DNA of 5,385 nt from assembly GCA_021786335.1 (NCBI GenBank), contig JAJYNM010000047.1, forward strand, positions 1-5,385. Direction: 5' to 3'. Every line of letters begins with the position of its first letter. Within the stretch, counting starts at the first letter, position 1. Source of the stretch: an archaeon. Its GTDB lineage: Archaea > Thermoproteota > Nitrososphaeria > Nitrososphaerales > UBA183. Below the pieces are notes generated by a model that did no database searches, was not told the origin of the DNA, and saw only the letters and a program-made list of their open reading frames with translations. Positions 1 to 4,971 of this stretch are shown piece by piece. A program made the position numbers and the translations under genes.

Positions 1-63
1 CGACCAGTGAAGTCAAAATCCCAGGAACTCCACGCTGGTAGGAATGTTCTCGCGGCAGGAATT

Positions 64-72
64 CCTTAATAG
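64..72 (+). promoter_or_regulatory. TATA-like element of the first vapBC operon
   Basis: The AT-rich run cctTAATAg is centred about 26-27 bases before the GTG at 95. This is the usual spacing between an archaeal TATA box and the transcription start, so the transcript would begin at or next to the start codon (leaderless). No Shine-Dalgarno sequence is visible before that GTG, which agrees. The match to the consensus is only moderate and the call is an inference from position. Confidence 0.4.
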
Positions 73-94
73 CAGGAGCCTCTGTTCGTCCGGC

Positions 95-316
95 GTGACC
101 CAAGAAGTAGTTGTGACGAGGCGTGGGCAGACTACGATTCCGACGAAGGTAAGACGCAAACTGGGGATCCAGGAAGGGACGAGGTTGAGGGTGGAGGCCG
201 AAGGTGGCAGGGTCATATTTACGAAAGTGCCGTCCCTCTTCGACTTGGCTGGAACGAGCAAACTGAGCAGGGACGAGGCGTTCGAGCGGCTAGACAGAAT
301 GAGGGAAGAAGAGTAA
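95..316 (+). CDS. vapB: AbrB/SpoVT-fold antitoxin, VapB type
   Basis: This is the antitoxin of a type II toxin-antitoxin pair. It would bind and neutralise the PIN toxin encoded directly downstream and repress their shared promoter. The 73-residue protein opens with a swapped-hairpin AbrB/MazE/SpoVT DNA-binding domain (about residues 3-45). Its hallmark pattern is visible: VVVTRRGQTTIPTKVRRKLGI, then EGTRLRVEAEGGRVIF. The acidic/basic helical tail (about 46-73, with SRDEAFERLDRMREEE) is where such antitoxins grip the toxin. I chose the GTG at 95 over the ATG at 44 because the 17 extra residues do not belong to the domain and a TATA-like element lies 26-27 bases before the GTG. Its TAA stop overlaps the next gene's ATG (TAATG), so translation is probably coupled. 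No truncation or lost key residue is seen. Confidence 0.86.
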   Translation: MTQEVVVTRRGQTTIPTKVRRKLGIQEGTRLRVEAEGGRVIFTKVPSLFDLAGTSKLSRDEAFERLDRMREEE

Positions 317-684
317 TGCTTTTCGACACCAGATACTTCTGGGCAGTGTTTACTTCGAAGAGCCCCGAAGAGACGAGCAGACTGAAGACTCTGCTCGAAA
401 AGTCGAAGTCTGCCTTCGCTTCATCAGTCACGATCTACGAGGTATACAAGCTCACCCTGGCCGGCGAAGGCAGGGCTGTCGCCAAATTGAGAACCGATAC
501 CATTGAGAAGGAGTTCGACGTGATTGACATTGACAAGGAAATAGCAGAGCAGGGAGCCGAAATCAGCCACAAGCTCCATGTCCCAATGGCTGATGCGCTT
601 ATCATGGCGACTTCGAAGCGGCTCCGCCTTCCTTGCGTGACTGACGATCCACATTTCGCCGAAGTAAAGAAAGTTTGGATTTGA
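316..684 (+). CDS. vapC: PIN-domain ribonuclease toxin, VapC type
   Basis: This is the toxin of the pair: a Mg2+-dependent PIN-fold endoribonuclease. VapC enzymes of this family cut tRNA or rRNA and stop growth when the antitoxin is lost. The protein has 122 residues, normal for the family. The acidic active-site set is intact: Asp4 in MLFDTRYF, Glu42 in VTIYEVYK, Asp93 in PMADALIMATSK, and Asp110/Asp111 in CVTDDPHF. The ATG shares one base with the antitoxin stop, and the purine-rich GAGGGAAGAAGAG just before it can serve as a ribosome site. This indicates a two-gene operon. Bases 547-612, which encode the helix leading to Asp93, recur as a diverged fossil at 3083-3148. The gene looks functional. 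Its specific RNA target cannot be read from the sequence. Confidence 0.88.
   Translation: MLFDTRYFWAVFTSKSPEETSRLKTLLEKSKSAFASSVTIYEVYKLTLAGEGRAVAKLRTDTIEKEFDVIDIDKEIAEQGAEISHKLHVPMADALIMATSKRLRLPCVTDDPHFAEVKKVWI
547..612 (+). repeat. Parent copy of a 66-bp dispersed repeat inside vapC
   Basis: This internal part of the first vapC (residues 78-99, ending at MADALIMAT) matches 3083-3148 without gaps, with 61 of 66 bases identical by hand alignment. Here the segment sits in an intact gene. In the other copy it is isolated between unrelated sequences. Similarity stops abruptly on both sides. Confidence 0.85.
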
Positions 685-859
685 ACCGACTCCGCGAAGT
701 TCGAGAGCTATGGGCAGAGCGCCAGACGAGGTAGCCCCGCTGCCAGGCGAATGCGCCCTGTGGGGAGGACGACATCCAGACAGAGAACCAATCTGTCCGA
801 TCCAAGTTCATGAGCAGGGCTGACACGCCAATGGCGAAGACCTTCAAATATGGACTTCC

Positions 860-1303
860 GTGACTCGCAGCTCAGGTGAGCAGACGGGAGAGACCAGGTC
901 GAATGGCGATTCGTCCGACTCCACGTCCTTGCATGTGTCGCCTGGGTTTGAGCTAATCGACACTTTCCCTTTCTTCCACGCGTACTGGAGAGCAACAAGG
1001 AAGGAACCAATCGAATACCGGATTAAACGCTGGGAAACCGAACACATCTCCCGGTGGGCCGAGCTTAGGGGCAAGCAGATCGACTCTCATCGGCGCGACA
1101 GTGTTGACTGGCGCTCTGTCGTCCGCCGCCGCATCTTTCCTCACTTGGAGGCGCCGCTGCCTGCTATGCGCAGGATACACAATCATCTTGCGGCGTGGAT
1201 CGGTCCACTGTTCTTGAAGGCGGCGGCACCGGACCTTAAGCGACTTGCGCTGCGACCACGCTGCGTTCAGAAGTTCGATGTCTCTGACGGGCAGGTGACG
1301 TGA
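860..1303 (+). CDS. Unrecognised ORF, possibly a truncated protein
   Basis: I do not securely recognise this 147-residue protein. Residues about 1-25 are polar and low in complexity (many S, T, G, E) and may not be translated. From about residue 30 (FELIDTFPFFHAYWR) the composition looks genuinely coding. It is rich in Trp, Arg and aromatic residues, with segments such as EYRIKRWETEHISRWAELR and VDWRSVVRRRIFPHLE, predicted mainly helical and soluble. From memory only, this resembles the region preceding the HExxH domain in some bacterial metallopeptidase-like proteins. No HExxH occurs here, so if that is right the catalytic half is missing. The start is uncertain: GTG 860 follows an in-frame TGA at 821-823, and a TTG at 929 or GTG at 935 would remove the low-complexity front. 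There is no TATA element at leaderless distance from 860. It sits between an intact TA pair and a pseudogene, which makes a decaying fragment plausible. Confidence 0.45.
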   Translation: MTRSSGEQTGETRSNGDSSDSTSLHVSPGFELIDTFPFFHAYWRATRKEPIEYRIKRWETEHISRWAELRGKQIDSHRRDSVDWRSVVRRRIFPHLEAPLPAMRRIHNHLAAWIGPLFLKAAAPDLKRLALRPRCVQKFDVSDGQVT

Positions 1304-1339
1304 GGAGCTTACTACTTCAAGGGGGAAGATTGTGACGAC

Positions 1340-1914
1340 ATGAGAAGAGTATCCCTGTACATGAACATGACTTTCGACGGATTTCTATCTGGCCCGCATA
1401 ACGAACCTGACTGGTTCAAGCCAGGTCAGGACGACGCGATGAACCAAGACATACTGAGGACGTTGGATAGGTGGGATTCGCTGATGATGGGCCATCCTAC
1501 CGCTCCAGGAATGATGCTTACTGGAGGCAGGTGGGAGAGTAGAAAGAGGATTCAAAGTGGATGCTTGACATCGTCCATGCGATGGGTAACAAACACGTCT
1601 TTGTGATAAACAACGAGAATAGAGACCTGGAGATGAAAAGATGCGGGGCTTGTTGTTGCGAAGAATGACGAGGGAGTGACCCTCTGCAGTCGAGGAGATA
1701 AGCGATAGCAAGGGCGGGAACGTCTGCATCTCAGGAGGCGTTCGTGCCGCGCAGAATCTTTAGAGGTTAGGCCTGATGGGCGAGCGTATGCCTCATGGTG
1801 CACCCGGTTGCAATAGTGCGGGGCAAGCCTCTTTGCATCAGCAAAACGAGACTGAAATTTGTCAGCTCCAAATCATACAACTCTACGGCCATGCAGTCGC
1901 GTTACCGCCAGGCG
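1340..1914 (+). pseudogene. Decayed RibD C-terminal/dihydrofolate-reductase-like gene
   Basis: The intact ancestor was a protein of about 190 residues of the RibD_C/DHFR-like family, NADPH-dependent reductase relatives of varied or unknown substrate. The first open piece (ATG 1340) reads MRRVSLYMNMTFDGFLSGP, then PDWF and DRWDSLMMG, the family's first strand and DGF signature. The reading then shifts near 1514 to a piece with AYWRQVGE, TAG at 1540-1542, and KWMLDIVHAMGNKHVFVINN. A second shift near 1640 gives AGLVVAKNDEGVT. A third near 1689 gives VEEISDSKGGNVCISGGVRAAQNL, the nucleotide-binding glycine motif, followed by TAG at 1761-1763. A fourth near 1793 gives LMVHPVAIVRGKPL and LKFVSSKSYNSTAMQSRYR, the normal C-terminal end. 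That makes four frameshifts and two stops. The family order is kept throughout, so this is decay in place and not a rearrangement. Independent sequencing error at so many sites is unlikely but not excluded. Confidence 0.85.
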
Positions 1915-2157
1915 AAAGTCTGGTACTGGATTCGGGGTCGTCTACCTTCCAGTAGCCATCAAAGTGGCGCTGAAAAGATTTCAAGTCGAGCATCCGCAGT
2001 TTTGACCCGAGCGTGGCTTGCTCGTCAGCCATCTATTCCATCTGAGAGCGTGTATTCCGCTGCCGACGACTTCCAAGACAGCTGCGAGGGAGAATCCCTA
2101 TCATGAAGAAGCTCATGGTCGTGAAGACGAGCACTAGATTCGCCTTCGACGGTGGGG
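1915..2157 (+). other. Gene-free spacer with possible coding debris
   Basis: No intact gene is seen here on either strand. The frame of the DHFR-like remnant runs on to a TGA at 2104-2106, but the residues are no longer family-like. A short piece in another frame, about 1928-2002, reads GFGVVYLPVAIKVALKRF and looks more protein-like than its surroundings, so it may be debris of another lost gene. The right end abuts the 3' end of the minus-strand vapC, giving convergent orientation. No clear T-rich terminator was seen. Confidence 0.4.
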
Positions 2158-2592
2158 TCATCCGACGAGGACGGCACGAAGCCCTTCATCCTCTGCGATA
2201 CTTGCTAGCCGCCGATCAGCTGTCACGAATCCCGCGCCTGTCATCGTTTGACAGGAGGCCACCTGGAGAGAATCTGCGATGTAGACGTGGTGCTTGAGGG
2301 TGAGGGATACCGCCTGCGCTATCAAAGACCCGGAGACTGGAACAATCTCGGCAGCCCTCGACTTCCCTAGCCTCTTCATCTCTTCCAAGAAGGTAGTCAT
2401 GACCCGTTTGGCTTCGAGCAACCCTTCCCGCTCGTACTTGTCGAACACCACAGCGAGTTCCCCTACGTTCCATGTCGAGAAGAAGATGAGATCTTCTCCC
2501 TTTTCGGCCGCCTCGAAGATCCGGTCCATCTTGTCAGAGCCCTTCTCCTCGACGTACCGCTTCGCCAGCGCGCTGCTATCTAGATATTGCAC
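2158..2592 (-). CDS. vapC: Second PIN-domain ribonuclease toxin, VapC type
   Basis: This is the toxin of the second type II TA pair, a PIN-fold metal-dependent RNase. It has 144 residues, at the long end of the usual VapC range. The four acidic catalytic positions are present: Asp5 in MQYLDSSALAKRYVEE, Glu45 in WNVGELAVVF, Asp107 in YIADSLQVAS and Asp126 in FVTADRRL. The opening YLDSSALAKRY-type motif is typical of archaeal and bacterial VapC, and the sequence is clearly not a copy of the other toxin here. The start is GTG at 2592: an in-frame TGA lies immediately before it and no ATG precedes the essential Asp5. A GGTGA motif touches the start codon and a G-run lies a few bases further upstream. 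The gene overlaps the antitoxin 3' end by 17 bases, which suggests translational coupling. All key residues are intact, so it is probably functional. Confidence 0.88.
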   Translation of the reverse strand: MQYLDSSALAKRYVEEKGSDKMDRIFEAAEKGEDLIFFSTWNVGELAVVFDKYEREGLLEAKRVMTTFLEEMKRLGKSRAAEIVPVSGSLIAQAVSLTLKHHVYIADSLQVASCQTMTGAGFVTADRRLASIAEDEGLRAVLVG

Positions 2593-2854
2593 TCACCCTT
2601 TCCCCCCTTGCTTCCCCGATTATCTTCGCGGCATCCTTTCCCTTGGGCCGCTTTCTCGGGACTTGGTCGTATCCTACATAGCCAAGTTTCTCTCCCAAGC
2701 CCGAGGCCACTCTCTCGACCACGTTTGAGACCGCGATCTCGGACAGAGCCCTTTCAAGGGTCCCGCTAATCGTCAGATTCTTCTCCGCCAAGTACCCCTT
2801 TGACTCTCTGAGGAGTGCGTCGTCCACCGACAGAGTTACCTTGGTCTTACCCAT
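2576..2854 (-). CDS. vapB: Ribbon-helix-helix antitoxin, VapB type
   Basis: This is the antitoxin partner of the minus-strand PIN toxin. It would bind the toxin through its C-terminal half and DNA through its N-terminal half. The 92-residue protein starts MGKTKVTLSVDDALLRESK, a classic ribbon-helix-helix strand (about residues 3-10) and first helix (about 12-24). A second helix follows in ISGTLERALSEI (about 29-40). The remainder is charged and includes a basic stretch, VPRKRPKGKDAAK, that could wrap the toxin. I chose the ATG at 2854 over the upstream codon at 2875 because the RHH fold begins right after it and because a TATATAT box is centred 26 bases upstream, which puts the transcription start at this ATG. 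The 2875 codon lies only a few bases from that box. The antitoxin fold differs from that of the other pair (AbrB type), so the two modules are of separate origin. Confidence 0.85.
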   Translation of the reverse strand: MGKTKVTLSVDDALLRESKGYLAEKNLTISGTLERALSEIAVSNVVERVASGLGEKLGYVGYDQVPRKRPKGKDAAKIIGEARGERVSAISR

Positions 2855-2862
2855 TGCTGCGC

Positions 2863-2880
2863 TATACGTATACACGTATA
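2863..2880 (-). promoter_or_regulatory. Probable antitoxin operator: palindrome plus direct repeat
   Basis: Bases 2863-2872 form a perfect 10-bp palindrome, TATACGTATA. The half-site CGTATA recurs at 2875-2880, exactly 8 bases after the one at 2867-2872. The repeats lie between the TATA box and the start codon of the second vapB and partly overlap the box. Ribbon-helix-helix repressors bind short repeated half-sites, so this is the natural place for VapB/VapBC autorepression. The role is inferred; the symmetry is read directly. Confidence 0.55.
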
Positions 2881-2883
2881 TAT
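2877..2883 (-). promoter_or_regulatory. TATA box of the second vapBC operon
   Basis: The sequence TATATAT on this stretch is a near-consensus archaeal TATA box centred at 2880, 26 bases upstream of the ATG at 2854 on the minus strand. This predicts a leaderless or nearly leaderless transcript for the antitoxin-toxin operon and supports the chosen start. It overlaps the probable operator half-site at 2875-2880. Confidence 0.65.
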
Positions 2884-2923
2884 GGGTTCATCCGCATCAC
2901 TCACATCGGCCGCCGGGGTTGTG

Positions 2924-2948
2924 CGGGTGTTCGAATCCCCGCCTCCAT
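2924..2948 (+). other. tRNA T-arm-like remnant, possible attachment scar
   Basis: The stretch CGGGTGTTCGAATCCCCG reads as a tRNA T-arm. If the single T at 2928 is taken as an insertion, the arm is CGGGG-TTCGAAT-CCCCG with five perfect pairs, the conserved G53-C61 pair and the TTCGAAT loop. It is followed by CCTCCAT, which could be the 3' acceptor strand. I see no D-arm or anticodon arm upstream, so it is not a whole tRNA gene. Mobile elements that integrate into tRNA genes often leave such 3' fragments, so an old att site is one reading. Chance similarity is the other. Confidence 0.4.
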
Positions 2949-3082
2949 GCATCTAGTCACTAGCAGCGTAGTCTGCCTGTAAGGGGAGAGTTTGTGAAGG
3001 AAGATAGGCGGATGTTTTCACCTAGATCTGCTTCGACCTCTGACGGGAGTCGCCCGGATTCGAGGGCTTGCGTGCAAATCCC

Positions 3083-3148
3083 GAGCAGGGAGCTGAAATC
3101 AGCCACAAGTTCCATGTCCCAATGGCTGATGCGCCTGTCATGGCGACC
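3083..3148 (+). pseudogene. Fossil fragment of a vapC toxin gene
   Basis: These 66 bases match 547-612 of the first vapC with five substitutions and no gaps. Read in the matching frame, the fragment encodes EQGAEISHKFHVPMADAPVMAT: the helix before the third catalytic Asp, plus that Asp. Three changes alter residues (Leu to Phe, Leu to Pro, Ile to Val) and two are silent. The Pro falls inside the active-site helix and would probably be damaging. Neither the rest of the toxin nor an antitoxin is recognisable. Weak similarity around 3000-3040 to the vapB-vapC junction (GGAAGA, then ATG, then TTTTC) may be the decayed front of the same copy, but this is speculative. The fragment ends almost exactly where the antiporter remnant begins. 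Confidence 0.8.
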
Positions 3149-3150
3149 TA

Positions 3151-3829
3151 CGGCGTGGAGGCGTCGACCAAGCGCAGGTCCTCGTCGCCGGAGGCGAAGT
3201 CGCCGCTTTCCTCGGGGTGATCGTCCTTTCCGGACTGCTGGTCAAGCAGCGAGCTTTGTGACTCCGTTCGCGCGAGGCTAAGCTAAGCTACCACATGCGA
3301 GCGCCTGCTTCGGCCTCCGTCTGCATCGTGACATTTGCTGCGGGAATCTACCTACTCGCGCAAGCCGCCGGTCTCCAGTTCGTCATCAGGGCGTCCTTCG
3401 TCAGGCTGCTTCTCGGAGAAGCATTTGGAGCCAAACCTTTGAATGTGGCGAGCGACATACTCCACGCGTCCGCGTTCGGCTTCTTCGCTCCCGTCTCTTT
3501 CGCATTCATCGGATTAGAGGTGTCCATGCCCTCTGTGGCTGGCCTGGCCCCTCGTTGTCATCCTAGCCACGGCGTTCACGTCCAAATTTTTCGGCGGCTA
3601 CGTCCGCACGCGCATGGCCAGGTTCCATGAAGAGGAGAGCAGCACCCTAGGCTTCCTGACGAACTCCAGCGGCTTTCGAATCGGCGTGTCTACGGCCGCC
3701 TACCAGCTCGGGCTGATAGACCAGACGTACCTCCCGCTCGTCGTACTCATAGGAACAATCACGAGGATCGTGTCACCGATTCTCCCGCGGACATCCCTAC
3801 GTAGGGCGCACGAATCCCGAAGCCATTGA
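3151..3829 (+). pseudogene. 5'-truncated cation:proton antiporter pseudogene (CPA2-like)
   Basis: The ancestor was an integral membrane Na+(K+)/H+ antiporter of the monovalent cation:proton antiporter-2 type, normally about 400 residues or more with 12-13 membrane helices. What remains begins mid-protein with VLVAGGEVAAFLGVIVLSGL, resembling the ion-binding helix. The expected Asp pair of that helix appears here as Ala-Ala. An in-frame TGA follows at 3259-3261. The same frame continues through FAAGIYLLAQAAGL, RLLLGEAFGAKPLNVASDIL and FGFFAPVSFAFIGLEV. Near 3545 an extra base moves the reading to the next frame, giving WPLVVILATAFTSKFFGGYV, then TLGFLTNSSGFRIGVSTAAY, QLGLIDQTYLPLVVLIGTIT and a stop at 3827-3829. 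The first four or so helices are missing, replaced by the vapC fossil. Truncation, a stop and a frameshift together make it non-functional. Confidence 0.82.
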
Positions 3830-4051
3830 TACATGGGAAGTAACTCTGCGGAAGAGAACTCCTCCGTGTCCCCGCGCCGCACTCTCGAGCAGGAGTGTCA
3901 TTACGGTCGAATCACGCGAAGGGGCTCCCGGATGCGCTCTGGCTGGGCGACCTCGCGCGTCCAGAAGTCGCGAGGAGACAGTCTGGCGACCAGCGAAAAC
4001 TTCCATGATGAGTACGCGTTCGCCTCTATTTGGACGCAGGCCTATGCCCCG
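3830..4051 (+). other. Spacer upstream of the acetyltransferase gene
   Basis: No gene is supported here. The acetyltransferase frame stays open back to an ATG at 3833, but the translated residues (many Ser and Arg, no domain pattern, no hydrophobic periodicity) do not look coding. A TATA-like element near the right end would transcribe only the shorter form. Confidence 0.5.
4025..4031 (+). promoter_or_regulatory. TATA-like element of the acetyltransferase gene
   Basis: TCTATTT is centred about 24 bases before the ATG at 4052, close to the leaderless spacing seen at the other genes in this window. It is a weak match and is used mainly to choose among the possible starts. Confidence 0.3.
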
Positions 4052-4630
4052 ATGAGTTTAACTCAAATGCTGCCACTGCAGTCTACTCGGTGCGCTGTGC
4101 TGGAAGCGAGGGTACGGAAGGCGACCGTCGAAGACATCGGCGGACTGGAAAGGGTGATCAACCAGCATTGGAGAGTCAACATCGACCACAATCATGAGCT
4201 TCGGAACAGAGACGCTGTTCTACTGATCGCTGAAACCACCGGTAGGCAGGCTCGCATCGTTGGGACAGGGTTGATGTGGATCACTCGCTGGAACAAGACC
4301 GGATACTTGGTCGAACTGGCGGTCGACAAAGTGGTGCAACGGATGGGCATAGGGAAACGGCTCATATCGGAGTTTTCGAAGTACGCGAGACACCACAGGC
4401 TGAGGGGGATCATCGTTGAGACGCAGCCAGACAACGCGGATGGGATGGATTTCTATCTTGCGAACGGCTTCCGCCTGTGCGGCATCAACGACAGGTACTA
4501 CACCAACAGCCCGAAGTCGTCGCACGACATCGCCATCTTCTTTTCGCTCGACCTCGACACGCCTGGTGCAGTCACGGTCCAGAACAAAGGAGGAAAGCGA
4601 GGTCGCACAAATAGGCGACGGAATGGCTGA
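4052..4630 (+). CDS. GNAT-family N-acetyltransferase
   Basis: This is a probable acetyl-CoA-dependent N-acetyltransferase of the GCN5-related fold. The substrate could be a small amine, an amino acid or a protein N-terminus or lysine, and cannot be told from sequence. From the ATG at 4052 it has 192 residues. The fold starts at about residue 21 with VRKATVEDIGGLERVI. The strand IVGTGLMWI leads to YLVELAVDKVVQRMGIGKRL, where Gln96-Arg97-Met-Gly-Ile-Gly101 is the pyrophosphate-binding motif A (Q/R-x-x-G-x-G/A). The helix ISEFSKYARHH and strand GIIVET follow. Next comes the C-terminal signature MDFYLANGFRLCGINDRYY, typical of motif B and the dimer or substrate side. The strand IAIFFSLDL closes the fold, leaving a basic tail. 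The start is uncertain among ATG 4052, ATG 4067 and GTG 4097; 4052 has a TATA-like element upstream. There is no operon partner, and the frame is intact throughout the domain. Confidence 0.82.
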   Translation: MSLTQMLPLQSTRCAVLEARVRKATVEDIGGLERVINQHWRVNIDHNHELRNRDAVLLIAETTGRQARIVGTGLMWITRWNKTGYLVELAVDKVVQRMGIGKRLISEFSKYARHHRLRGIIVETQPDNADGMDFYLANGFRLCGINDRYYTNSPKSSHDIAIFFSLDLDTPGAVTVQNKGGKRGRTNRRRNG

Positions 4631-4971
4631 CAGCCGCGCCGAGCTGGCGGTGGGACTTGGCGAGCTCTCACGCAGACCCGTTCTTGGTACCCTTGAAGGG
4701 TCGTCTGGCTACGCCTCGGGTTAGGGCGCGTGTCGACTCGCATCCGCCGTCTCAATCTTCAGGGCGGCTCAGCAACCGACGGGCCCTTGACTTCTCGGCC
4801 GGGCTGGTTTCGGCGACATTCTTCGACCCTTTAGGGCCCTGTTCGAGTCATGCCAGCGCGTGGGGACCCGTCCGTCCACCACCGGAGAGAGCAAGAACGA
4901 CTGGCGGGGGCGCGGCCACGACGGCCCCCGGCCAGCATCTGGCTAAATACGAACAGGACGGACCAGAGACA
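4631..4971 (+). other. GC-rich gene-free interval
   Basis: I see no supported gene in this 341-base stretch. A 33-codon ORF (ATG 4623 to the stop ending at 4724) overlaps the acetyltransferase stop but has no recognisable features. The frame of the downstream transporter is open through this whole interval, without a TATA-supported start until 4972 and with a low-complexity, Pro/Gly/Arg-rich translation that I read as non-coding. The only structural element is the near-perfect palindrome ACCCTTGAAGGGT at 4689-4701. It could form a 5-bp hairpin or be a protein site and lies 58 bases after the acetyltransferase stop. No T-run follows it, so a terminator is not supported. Confidence 0.5.
4943..4950 (+). 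promoter_or_regulatory. TATA box of the MFS transporter gene
   Basis: CTAAATAC is an isolated AT-rich octamer in otherwise GC-rich DNA, centred 25-26 bases before the GTG at 4972. The spacing and the contrast with its surroundings make it a good archaeal TATA candidate for a leaderless transcript. It is the main reason for the start chosen for the transporter. Confidence 0.55.

Noticed and set aside
44..94. N-terminal extension of the first antitoxin from the ATG at 44
   Set aside because: The extra 17 residues are outside the AbrB fold, and the TATA-like element would lie inside the coding region.
1795..2106. A stand-alone 103-codon plus-strand ORF
   Set aside because: Its first 38 or so codons are the C-terminal end of the DHFR-like pseudogene and the rest shows no protein character.
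2294..2728. A 144-codon plus-strand ORF opposite the second vapBC
   Set aside because: It is the antisense shadow of the PIN toxin and antitoxin, both of which have clear motifs on the minus strand.
3053..3085. A second tRNA-like stretch (GATTCGAGG / CAAATCCCG)
   Set aside because: No T stem of five pairs forms on either strand and the conserved loop order is wrong, so it is probably coincidence.
2994..3281. A 95-codon plus-strand ORF rich in Arg and Ser
   Set aside because: It runs out of frame through the vapC fossil and the antiporter remnant, whose homologous frames explain the DNA better.
3277..3291. Tandem GCTAA repeat
   Set aside because: It has under three units and lies inside a degenerate gene, which is too short to mean anything.
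3833..4051. A 73-residue N-terminal extension of the acetyltransferase
   Set aside because: The translation is low in pattern and outside the GNAT fold. A TATA-like element lies just before the ATG at 4052.
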